64,000 nt of DNA from Betaproteobacteria bacterium (GTDB lineage Bacteria > Pseudomonadota > Gammaproteobacteria > Burkholderiales > Casimicrobiaceae). The stretch is from positions 124,001 through 188,000 of the forward strand of contig JADKEV010000004.1 of NCBI GenBank assembly GCA_016717855.1, given 5' to 3'. The notes beneath the pieces were generated by a model, which was not told where the DNA came from, did no database searches, and saw nothing but the letters and a program-made list of their open reading frames with translations. The position numbers were made by a program, and so were the translations under genes. Of the stretch, positions 34,350-42,289 are shown in pieces (position 1 is the first letter of the stretch; each line of letters opens with the position of its first letter).

Positions 34350-35450
34350 ATGGCCTTGCACTTCGAGCGCAGTGAATTCGCGGGACGCGTCGCCGCCGCC
34401 CGCGCCGCCCTGAAGAGGGAAGATCTCGACGCGGTGATCCTGACCGCGCAGGAGAGCCACTACTATCTCACCGGCTACGACACAAGTGGCTTCGTGTTTT
34501 TCCAGTGCCTGGTGCTGACCGCGGAGGACAGCCCGCCCACGCTGCTCACGCGCCGTCCGGATCTCGAGCAGGCGCGCCGCACCTCGACCATCGAGGACAT
34601 CCGGCTCTGGTACGACAGGGAAGGTGCCGATCCGTCGGAGGAACTGCAGGCCATACTCCAGGAAAAGGGTCTCGCAGGCGGCCGCATCGGCATCGAACTG
34701 CGCTCGTTCGGCTTGACCGCGGACAAGTACGAACTGATCCGGGTGCGGCTTGCCGGCTGGTGCGCGCTGGTCGACGCTTCGCATCTGGTCCGGGCGCTCC
34801 GGCTGGTCAAGTCGCCCGCCGAGGTCGCCTATGTGCGCCGCGCTGCCGAGCTTGCCGACCGCTCGCTCGAAGCGATGCTGGCCGCCACCCGGCCCGGCGC
34901 CTTCGAGGGCGACATCGCGGCAGCGGGCTCCGTGCCGCTGCTGGCCGGCGGCGGCGATCCGCCACCCTCGGGCCCCGTGCTCGGCTCCGGCGATCGTGCA
35001 TTGCTCATACGCAGCGCGACCGGATTCCGCCATCTCGACCCGGTCGACCAGCTGACGATGGAATTTGCCGGCAGCTACCGCCACTATTGCGCGTGCCTGA
35101 TGCGCACTGTCGCCGTCGGCCGCCCGAACGAGACGCAACGAAAGATGTTCGAGGTCACCCGCGAGGCTCTCGCCGCGATGACCGAGGCCGCGAAGCCGGG
35201 CAGGCCGCTGGGCGAGATCGACGATGCGCACCGCCGGGTCTTCGACGCCGCGGGCCATGGCGCGGTGCGCATGTCGGCTTGCGGCTACTCGCTGGGCGCG
35301 CTCTACCGGCCGACGTGGATGGATGTGCCGCCCATGCTCTACACCGGGAACCCGCTGCCCGCCGCTCCCGGATCGCCCTGCGCGGCGTCTGTCTGGGAAG
35401 GCACGCGATCCTATCGACGCGCCGAAAAACCTGGCGATGTGCCGGTTTAA
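34350..35450 (+). CDS. M24 (creatinase/prolidase-fold) protein with a disrupted C-terminus
   Basis: 366 codons. The N-terminal domain (AVILTAQESHYYLTGYDTSG, LLTRRPDLEQAR) and the pita-bread domain to about residue 335 are intact M24. The strand that normally supplies the first metal Asp reads QLTMEFAGSYRHYCACLMRT, so metal ligands appear replaced, as in creatinase or other metal-free members. After PPMLYTGNPLPAAPG the frame leaves the family: the expected ending appears in pieces in other frames (NLAMC, then TNTTLTIV, then GPEILERTRAG up to about 35530). This means several indels, by decay or sequence error. AAAGG precedes the ATG. Confidence 0.75.
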   Translation: MALHFERSEFAGRVAAARAALKREDLDAVILTAQESHYYLTGYDTSGFVFFQCLVLTAEDSPPTLLTRRPDLEQARRTSTIEDIRLWYDREGADPSEELQAILQEKGLAGGRIGIELRSFGLTADKYELIRVRLAGWCALVDASHLVRALRLVKSPAEVAYVRRAAELADRSLEAMLAATRPGAFEGDIAAAGSVPLLAGGGDPPPSGPVLGSGDRALLIRSATGFRHLDPVDQLTMEFAGSYRHYCACLMRTVAVGRPNETQRKMFEVTREALAAMTEAAKPGRPLGEIDDAHRRVFDAAGHGAVRMSACGYSLGALYRPTWMDVPPMLYTGNPLPAAPGSPCAASVWEGTRSYRRAEKPGDVPV

Positions 35451-36007
35451 CCAACACGACGCTCACCATCGTGCTCACGGCCTGGAGGACCGGGGCCGGA
35501 GATCCTCGAGCGGACTCGCGCGGGCCGGACGCTGAGGACGACCGTTTGCGTCCGTACTGACCGGCTGTCGGCACCACGACCGCCTGGGGCGGGCTTGCGA
35601 CGGCGCTTACATCGCGAGTGATCTCGCGCTGGTCACGCAGGGCGCATCCCACGCTCGTTGGCGCCAGGCGAAACGCACCGTCGCGTGCCTGGCGGCGACC
35701 ATGGCGGGCACGTCGCAGTCGGTGCCGGAGTTCCAGGTGCGCGCTGCGGGGCCGAATGGCGGGCGCGGCGATATCGCGACCATCACGCCGACGACGCGGG
35801 ACCTCGGCACGGGCGCGCATCGTCGACCTGGGGTGGCGCACGGCGGCGATCCCCGAGCAGACATCGTCGATTCCGCTGGCCTAAGCCGACCGGCGGGCAG
35901 CTACGCAGATCCGGCTCGCCAGGGGCCGACTTCCTGGTCTGGGACGCGCCGAGCCGGCGGGCGGGCCGGCGGGGATTGCGGGGGGGTGGCGCGACCTGGG
36001 TCCGGCG
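35451..36007 (+). pseudogene. Broken junction: end of M24 gene and 5' part of an amidohydrolase gene
   Basis: No continuous frame spans this stretch, but fragments of two genes remain. Around 35490-35530 the ending of the M24 protein can be read (GPEILERTRAG). Around 35815-35885 ARIVDLGWRTAAIPE matches the usual RVIDLGGRTVIPGL segment just before the HxH metal site of YtcJ-type amidohydrolases; the following DSHIH-like metal motif is garbled. Several small insertions or deletions must have occurred, either in evolution or in assembly. Confidence 0.5.
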
Positions 36008-37369
36008 GTGGCCACCTCGCGCGAGGCGTTGCTCGGGGCGGTCCGCGGCGACGTGGGGAAACTGCAACCCGGTCAGTGGTTCGTCGGCTACCGTTTCAAC
36101 GAGCACCGCAGCGGAGGGTACCCAACGCTGGCCGAGCTCGACGCCGCGGGCGCCGGCCATCCGGTCTTCATCCTGCGCACCGACGCCCACATCGGTCTCG
36201 CCAACTCCGCGGCAATGGCCGCCTGCGGCATCGGCCCGGCCACCGCCGATCCACCGTTCGGCCGCTTCGACCGGCTGCCGGGGTCGGGTGCGCTGACTGG
36301 CCTGGCGCGCGAGACGGCCGCCCACGTGTTCTTATCCCGGATCCACGAGACCGATACGGAGGAAGAGATCGCCGCCGGCCTGGAGCAGGTGTTTGCCGAA
36401 GCGTTTTCGTACGGGATCACCACGCTGTACAACTCGCTCACGCCGGCGCGGGCGATCCGCGCGTACCAGCAGATGAAGCGGACCGGCCGGCTCACGATGC
36501 GCATCGGCATCATCGCGAGCGGCCGCGAGCCGGGACTGGTCGAGGGAATGATCGCGGCCGGCATCCAGAGCGGATTCGGCGACGACGCGCTGCGCGTGAT
36601 CGGCGTCGAGTGGTGTCCGGACTGCTCGACCAGCGGGCGCACCGCGGCCTACTACGAGCCGTACGTCGGGACCCGCGTCGAGGGCGAGCCGGAGGACAAC
36701 CGCGGCATGCTGCTGTATACCGCCGAAGACCTCCGGGCCCGCGCGATCGCCGCGCATCGGGCCGGGCTGCAGGTGATGATCGAAGGTGTCGGCGACCGCG
36801 GGATCGACTTCGCGCTCGATGCGATAGCGGCCGCCCTCGCCGCGTGGCCCGCCGCCGATCACCGGATGCGGGTCGAACATTGCTGCCATGTGACGCCGGC
36901 AATCCTGGCGCGGTTGCAGCGGCTCGGCGCCGTCGCTTCGTCGGCCACCGGATTCATGTACGAACTCGGCGACGCCTATCTCGCCAATCGCGGCGAGGCG
37001 GCGATGCGCCACATGTGGCCCCATCGTTCGCTGATCGATGCGGGCGTCCCGGCGCCGGGGCACTCGGACTCCGCCGTGTGCACGGCGAATCCCTGGACCG
37101 CGATGTGGGCGATGGTCAATCGCCGGAGCGCGACCGGCGCCTCGCTCGATGGCGCCGAGGCCGTGACGCCGCTCGAGGCCCTGCGCGCTTACACGACGCT
37201 CGGCGCCTGGTCGGGATTCGAGGAGGCGCAAAAGGGCAGCCTCGAGATCGGCAAGCTGGCGGACATCGCGGTGCTCACCCGCGACCCGCTGGAGATCGAT
37301 CCCGGCGACTTGCGGTCGGTCCAGTCCGCGATGACGTTCGTCGGCGGCATCGAACGGTTCCGCGCTTAG
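36008..37369 (+). CDS. YtcJ-like amidohydrolase (amidohydrolase 3 family), 5'-truncated
   Basis: 453 residues are readable, about 80-100 fewer than the family. The frame starts at a position corresponding to about residue 95 of relatives (SREALLGAVRGDVGKLQPGQ). Visible parts: HPVFILRTDAHIGLANSAAM, GITTLYNS, the later metal His in MRVEHCCHV and the Asp in GHSDSAV, and a closing GSLEIGKLADIAVLTRDPLE. The N-terminal HxH metal pair is missing because the upstream region is broken. If the break is real, the protein is inactive. Relatives hydrolyse N-acyl or formamide-like bonds. Confidence 0.7.
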   Translation: MATSREALLGAVRGDVGKLQPGQWFVGYRFNEHRSGGYPTLAELDAAGAGHPVFILRTDAHIGLANSAAMAACGIGPATADPPFGRFDRLPGSGALTGLARETAAHVFLSRIHETDTEEEIAAGLEQVFAEAFSYGITTLYNSLTPARAIRAYQQMKRTGRLTMRIGIIASGREPGLVEGMIAAGIQSGFGDDALRVIGVEWCPDCSTSGRTAAYYEPYVGTRVEGEPEDNRGMLLYTAEDLRARAIAAHRAGLQVMIEGVGDRGIDFALDAIAAALAAWPAADHRMRVEHCCHVTPAILARLQRLGAVASSATGFMYELGDAYLANRGEAAMRHMWPHRSLIDAGVPAPGHSDSAVCTANPWTAMWAMVNRRSATGASLDGAEAVTPLEALRAYTTLGAWSGFEEAQKGSLEIGKLADIAVLTRDPLEIDPGDLRSVQSAMTFVGGIERFRA

Positions 37370-37416
37370 CGGTGCGGACACCTGGCATTCCCAAAACCAC
37401 TTCAAGAGGTCGCACG

Positions 37417-38664
37417 GTGATAACACACACGGAACTGCTCAACTGGATCGAGCGCGATCGCGCCGAGCTGATCGACTTCCTGCGCAACTTCGTGCGGCAG
37501 AAGGGTCCGAATCCGCCGGGCGACACGCGCTCGACGGGGGCTTTCGTCGCCCGCTATCTCGAGCAGCAGGGGCTGCCGTATCGGATCATCTCGCCGCACC
37601 CGGAGATGCCGAACATCGTCGCCAGCTTCGACGGCGGCGCGCCCGGCCGCCATCTGGTGCTCAACGGCCACATGGACGTGTTTCCGGTCGCCGACGGCGG
37701 GCTCGGCTGGACCAGGGATCCGTGGGGCGGCGAACTGGTCGACGGCAAGATCTACGGCCGCGGTGTCGCCGACATGAAGTGCGGCACCGCCGCTTCGATC
37801 TTCACCTACGTCTACATGAGCCGGATCAGGGATCAGCTCAAGGGGAGGCTGACCCTGACGGCCGTGTCCGACGAAGAGACCTTCGGCCCCAACGGCAGCC
37901 GCTACCTGATGGAGCATCATCCGGAAGTCCATGGCGACGCGATGCTGAACGGCGAGCCGTCCGGCCCGTACAGCGTGCGCTTCGGCGAAAAGGGCCCGCT
38001 ATGGCTGGAGTTCACCGTGCTCACGCGCGGCGCGCACGGCGCCTACACGCACGCGAGCAAGAGCGCGACCAAGACGGCGATGGCGCTGGCGGCCGCGCTC
38101 GAGCAGCTCACGGCGCTCGTGCCGGTGCTGCCCGACCACGTCCGGCAGGCGATCGATGCCGGGCGGGCCGCGATGGATCGGGTGATGGGCGCCGGCGCCG
38201 GCGCCATCGTCGACCAGGTCACGCTCAACATCGGCACTCTCCGGGGCGGGGTGAAGGTCAACATGGTGCCCTCGAGCGCCACCTTCGAAGCCGACATCCG
38301 GATGCCCGTCGGGATCAGCCGCGAGCAGGTCCTTGCGGTCATCGAGCGGATCATGAAAGACTTTCCCGAGGCCTCGGTCAAGGAGACGAACTGCAACCTG
38401 GCCTCCTGGGTCGATCCGCGCAGCGAAATCATCGAGACCGTGCAAAACACTGTCGAGAAACTCCGGGGCTTCCGCCCCACGGCGATCGTCAGCCTGGGTG
38501 GCACCGATGCCCGGCTCTGGCGCTACCGCAACATCCCGGCGTGCGTCTACGGCCCCTACCCCCACGGGATGGGATCGCACGACGAGCATGTCGAGGTCGA
38601 GGAATTCCTGCACGTCGTGCGCACGCATGCGCTCTCGGCGTTCGACTATCTGAGCCGCGCCTGA
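37417..38664 (+). CDS. ArgE/DapE-type M20 metallo-amidohydrolase
   Basis: 415 residues from a GTG start with AGAGG seven bases upstream. First metal motif NGHMDVFPV, then GRGVADMKCG with the bridging Asp, the catalytic Glu pair in SDEETFGPNG, a dimerisation domain with the LTRGAHGAYTH stretch, and a final His in HGMGSHDEHVEVEE. Members remove acyl groups from amino acids (acetylornithine deacetylase, succinyl-diaminopimelate desuccinylase) or split dipeptides. It ends 1 bp before the convergent flavoenzyme gene. Confidence 0.88.
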   Translation: MITHTELLNWIERDRAELIDFLRNFVRQKGPNPPGDTRSTGAFVARYLEQQGLPYRIISPHPEMPNIVASFDGGAPGRHLVLNGHMDVFPVADGGLGWTRDPWGGELVDGKIYGRGVADMKCGTAASIFTYVYMSRIRDQLKGRLTLTAVSDEETFGPNGSRYLMEHHPEVHGDAMLNGEPSGPYSVRFGEKGPLWLEFTVLTRGAHGAYTHASKSATKTAMALAAALEQLTALVPVLPDHVRQAIDAGRAAMDRVMGAGAGAIVDQVTLNIGTLRGGVKVNMVPSSATFEADIRMPVGISREQVLAVIERIMKDFPEASVKETNCNLASWVDPRSEIIETVQNTVEKLRGFRPTAIVSLGGTDARLWRYRNIPACVYGPYPHGMGSHDEHVEVEEFLHVVRTHALSAFDYLSRA

Positions 38665-40623
38665 CTACACCGCGCGCCCGGCCAGCAGTCCTTCGTATAC
38701 CGCTTCCTCGGCCGAGCGCGGCGACAGGCAGTCGCCGGCCAGGTGCAGCGGAATCCCGAGCGGCACCAACTCCCGCTCGAGGCGGGTCTCCGACGCGTGG
38801 CCGAACGCCATGACGACGGTGTCGACCCTCTCGCAGACGATCGGCTTGCCCGACACGATGTGACTCAGGTACGCGGTGTCCTCGTCGACGCCGAACAGGC
38901 GCGCGTAGGGGATGACCTCGACGCCGAGATCGTGGAGCTTGCCGGTCCACAGATCGCGCAGGTAAATCTGCAGTTCCTGCCCCGCTTGCAGGCCGTTGAC
39001 CGCGAGCCGGACATGATGGCCGGCGCGCGCCAGCTTCTCGGCCAGTCCCATGCCGACCCAGTCGCAGCGCCAGTCGGCGATCAGCACGCGCGAGCCGGGG
39101 CTGGCCTTGCCCGTCAGCACATCCCAGGCCTCGACGACATGGCCGCTGTCGCGGCCTTCGATCGCCGGCGAATACGGTGTGGCGCCGGTCGCGACGATGA
39201 CGGCATCGACGCCCAGCCGCCCGACCAGTGCGGCGTCGACCGATGTGCCCAGGCGAATCTCGACGCCGGCCACTGCGAGTTCGTGTTCCAGGTTGGTGAC
39301 GAGACCGCCGAACTCCGCGCGCTCCGGCAGCAACTGCGCCAGCAGCGCCTGGCCGCCGAGGCGCTGCGCGGCTTCGCACAGGATCACCTTATGCCCCCGC
39401 CCGGCGGCGATGACGGCTGCCTTCATGCCGGCCGGCCCGCCGCCGGCCACGAGCACGCGCTTGGGCGGCTGCGCCGCCGGGACGATGCCGAGTTTCACCT
39501 CGCGCCCGGTCACCGGGTTCTGGATGCAGGAGATCGGATAGCCCATGTGATAGTGGCCGATGCAGGCCTGGTTGCAGCCGATGCAGGCGCGGATGTCGTC
39601 GGCGCGGCCGTCGCGGGCTTTGTTCGGCATCTCGGGGTCCGAGATCATCGCCCGCGTCATCCCGCACATGTCCGCCTGGCCCGAGGCCAGGATCTGTTCG
39701 GCAATCTGCGGCTGGTTGATACGGCCGGCCACGAAGACGGGAAGCCCGACGGCCGCGCGCAGCGTGCCGGCCTGCGGCGCCACGTAGCCCGTCTTCACTT
39801 CCATCGGCGGGACGACGTGGACCGAGCCGCCGAGCCCGGCCATCGAACCGGTCGTGACGTTCACGTAGTCGAGCACGCCGTGGCGCGCGAGTTCCTGGCA
39901 CACGGCGATCACCTCGGCGGCGTCGAGGCCATCCTGTTCGATCTCCTCGGCCGATATGCGGATGCCGACCACGAGGTCATCGCCGACGGTGCGGCGCACG
40001 CCGGCGAGGCACTCGCGGAGAAACCGCACGCGGTTCTCCCGGCTGCCGCCGTAGCGATCGGTGCGCAGATTGGTCAGCGGGTTCAGGAACTGCGCGACCA
40101 GGAGGCCGTGGCTCGCCACCACTTCGATGCCATCGAGACCCGCTTGCGCGAACCGCCCCGCCGCGGCGGCGCAAGCGGCGATCAGTTCCTCGACCAGCGC
40201 CAGCGGCATCTCGCGCGGCATGGTGTGGAAGCGATTGTCCGGCACCGCGGAGGGCGCGTAGGCGACGCCGCGCAGGCCGCCGCTGATCCGGCGCGAGAGG
40301 CGACCCGAGTGCGACAGCTGGCCGAAGATCTTCGCACCGTGCCGGTGGACCGCCTGCGCCAGGCGCCGGTATCCGGGAATGCAGTCGTCCGCAGCCACGA
40401 TCAGTTCCGGCGAGTCGCTGAGCGCCGTGCGATGGTAGCGGGCGGCTTCGACGATGATGAGCCCGGCGCCACCGCGGGCCCGCGCCTCGTGGTACGCGAC
40501 CATGTCATCGCCGGGCAACCCCCCTGCCGCGAGGTAAGTCTGGTGCCCCGTCGACAGGATGCGGTTGCGGATTTCCGTCCGCCGCAGGCGGAGGGGTGAG
40601 AACAGCAGATTGAATTGGGACAT
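38665..40623 (-). CDS. TMADH/2,4-dienoyl-CoA reductase-like FMN, Fe-S, FAD oxidoreductase
   Basis: 652 residues from the ATG at 40623 with GAGG upstream. Residues 1-340 are an Old Yellow Enzyme TIM barrel binding FMN. Next is a 4Fe-4S site, CIGCNQAC with a fourth Cys 12 residues later (about 344-363). From about 390 an FAD/NAD-binding domain follows (VLVAGGGPAGMKAAV). The family includes trimethylamine dehydrogenase, dimethylamine dehydrogenase, dienoyl-CoA reductase and N-methylproline demethylases. The gene neighbourhood favours an amine demethylase, but this is inference. Confidence 0.87.
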   Translation of the reverse strand: MSQFNLLFSPLRLRRTEIRNRILSTGHQTYLAAGGLPGDDMVAYHEARARGGAGLIIVEAARYHRTALSDSPELIVAADDCIPGYRRLAQAVHRHGAKIFGQLSHSGRLSRRISGGLRGVAYAPSAVPDNRFHTMPREMPLALVEELIAACAAAAGRFAQAGLDGIEVVASHGLLVAQFLNPLTNLRTDRYGGSRENRVRFLRECLAGVRRTVGDDLVVGIRISAEEIEQDGLDAAEVIAVCQELARHGVLDYVNVTTGSMAGLGGSVHVVPPMEVKTGYVAPQAGTLRAAVGLPVFVAGRINQPQIAEQILASGQADMCGMTRAMISDPEMPNKARDGRADDIRACIGCNQACIGHYHMGYPISCIQNPVTGREVKLGIVPAAQPPKRVLVAGGGPAGMKAAVIAAGRGHKVILCEAAQRLGGQALLAQLLPERAEFGGLVTNLEHELAVAGVEIRLGTSVDAALVGRLGVDAVIVATGATPYSPAIEGRDSGHVVEAWDVLTGKASPGSRVLIADWRCDWVGMGLAEKLARAGHHVRLAVNGLQAGQELQIYLRDLWTGKLHDLGVEVIPYARLFGVDEDTAYLSHIVSGKPIVCERVDTVVMAFGHASETRLERELVPLGIPLHLAGDCLSPRSAEEAVYEGLLAGRAV

Positions 40624-40768
40624 CACAGGCCTCGCGATCACGAGTGACCAGCGTACCAGAAGCGCATCGCCGTTGACACACCTGTGCGCGGCTCGTACCA
40701 TCAAAAGCGCCGCGCCGGATTCTCCAGCGCGAAGAAAAACCCCAGCCACCGACAAACCAGGAGCGGGC

Positions 40769-42052
40769 ATGGCCCAGGCACACACTGCATCCCTTTGGGC
40801 ACGCACCGCAACCCCGGAGATCGACGCTCCGGCGCTGCAAGGACAGGCGCAGGCCGATGTCGCCATCGTCGGCGCCGGCTTCACCGGCTGCGCCGCGGCG
40901 CTGGCGCTGGCCTCGCGCGGGGCGAAGGTCCGCGTCCTCGAAGCCAATGCCGTCGGCTGGGGCGCCTCGGGCCGCACCGGCGGGCAGGTGATCCCCGGAC
41001 TGAAGTACGACCCGGACGAACTCGACGCGATGTTCGGGCCTGAGCTCGGACCACGCATCGTGCAGGCGGCCGGCAGTGTCGGCGACGAGGTCTTCGGCTT
41101 GATCGAGCGCCACGGGATCGCCTGCGACGCTGCGCAGAAGGGATGGTTGCAGCCGGCGTTCTCGCCGCGGACGCTGGAGATCGTCCAGCGCCGCTGCGAG
41201 CAGTGGCGCCAGCGCGGCGCCGACGTCGCGCCCGTCGATCGTTCGCGCATGGCGCGCCTGCTCGGCAGCGAACATTACCTGGGCGGCTGGGAAGACCGTC
41301 GCGCCGGCCACGTGCAACCGCTGTCGTACGTGCGCGGGCTGGCCGCGGCGGCGCAGCACGCCGGGGCGGTGATCCATGGCGACTCTCCGGCGGTCGCGCT
41401 CTCGCGCCAGGGGTCGGCGTGGCGCGTATCGACGCCGAACGGCGTGGTCGATGCCGGAGAAGTGCTGATCGGCACCAACGGCTACACCGACGGCCTGTGG
41501 CCCGGCCTGGCGCGGACCGTCGTCCCCATCATCACCCTGCAGGTGGCCACGGGGCCGCTGCCCGATGCGCTGGGCAAGGACATCCTCCCCGAGGGGCACG
41601 CCGCGTCGGACACGCGCCGCCTGCTGTGGTACTTCCGGCGCGACGCGCACGGCCGGCTGATCATGGGCGGGCGCGCGCCGTTCCGCGACGAGCTCGTTGC
41701 CGGCGATGCCAGATATGCCCGCAACGCCGTGGACCGGCTGTACCCGCAACTGCGCGACACGCCGTTCGAGTTCCACTGGTCCGGCCGCGTGGCAATGACC
41801 AAGGACCACCTGCCGCACCTGCACCGGCTCGCTGACGGACTATGGGTGGCGCTCGGCTACAACGGCCGCGGCGTCGGCCTGGCCACGTTGCTGGGACGGT
41901 ACCTGGCGGAACTCGTGAGCGGCACGCGGCCACAGGACATTCCGTTTCCGGTGACCGCGATGCGCCCGATCGTCGGCTACCCGTTCACCCGGCTGGCCGC
42001 CCGCGTGCTCACCGGCTACTACCGGATGCGCGATCGGCTCGAAGCCGCGTGA
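40769..42052 (+). CDS. DadA/PuuB-like FAD-dependent amine oxidase
   Basis: 427 residues. AGGAG precedes the ATG. The N-terminal FAD motif is ADVAIVGAGFTGCAAALALA, followed by GWGASGRTGGQVIPG, which is typical of gamma-glutamylputrescine oxidase and related DAO-fold oxidases. The C-terminal MTKDHLPHLHRLADGLWVAL and GYNGRGVGLATLLGRYLAEL segments complete the FAD site. It should oxidise an amine or N-substituted amino acid to an imine with release of H2O2 or reduction of quinone. Divergent from the TMADH-like gene. Confidence 0.88.
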   Translation: MAQAHTASLWARTATPEIDAPALQGQAQADVAIVGAGFTGCAAALALASRGAKVRVLEANAVGWGASGRTGGQVIPGLKYDPDELDAMFGPELGPRIVQAAGSVGDEVFGLIERHGIACDAAQKGWLQPAFSPRTLEIVQRRCEQWRQRGADVAPVDRSRMARLLGSEHYLGGWEDRRAGHVQPLSYVRGLAAAAQHAGAVIHGDSPAVALSRQGSAWRVSTPNGVVDAGEVLIGTNGYTDGLWPGLARTVVPIITLQVATGPLPDALGKDILPEGHAASDTRRLLWYFRRDAHGRLIMGGRAPFRDELVAGDARYARNAVDRLYPQLRDTPFEFHWSGRVAMTKDHLPHLHRLADGLWVALGYNGRGVGLATLLGRYLAELVSGTRPQDIPFPVTAMRPIVGYPFTRLAARVLTGYYRMRDRLEAA

Positions 42053-42289
42053 GGCTGCGCCGGGCAATTTTTCTTGCGCGGGCCTGGTGATTCCGGAGCG
42101 CAGGTAGCTGAATCACGGCCCAGATCGGGCGATTTCTTCTTGCGGCCTCGTCACGCGGGGGCCTGTGCAGCCGGGCAGTGGGCGATCAGGTCGCGGAGCC
42201 GGGCGGAACGGCGGCAACAGTCTCCGGATGGCGTTGCCCGCCGCGGGGGGCGATGTCGCTGCAGGAGCTTGTTCGGCGGCCTGCGGCGC
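42053..42289. other. Intergenic region before the poly-G tract
   Basis: Ordinary GC-rich sequence with no recognisable gene. The leftward frame of the Fic gene passes through part of it only because the reading after the poly-G tract happens to stay open. Confidence 0.4.

Noticed and set aside
35701..37416. Very long frame leading into the ArgE/DapE-type gene
   Set aside because: It is the shadow of the amidohydrolase in another frame; the M20 protein starts at the GTG at 37417.
25860..42106. Shared CCGGAGCGCAGGT near 25868 and 42092, flanking the catabolic island
   Set aside because: A 13-bp match in GC-rich DNA is weak, and no integrase or target duplication supports an island boundary.
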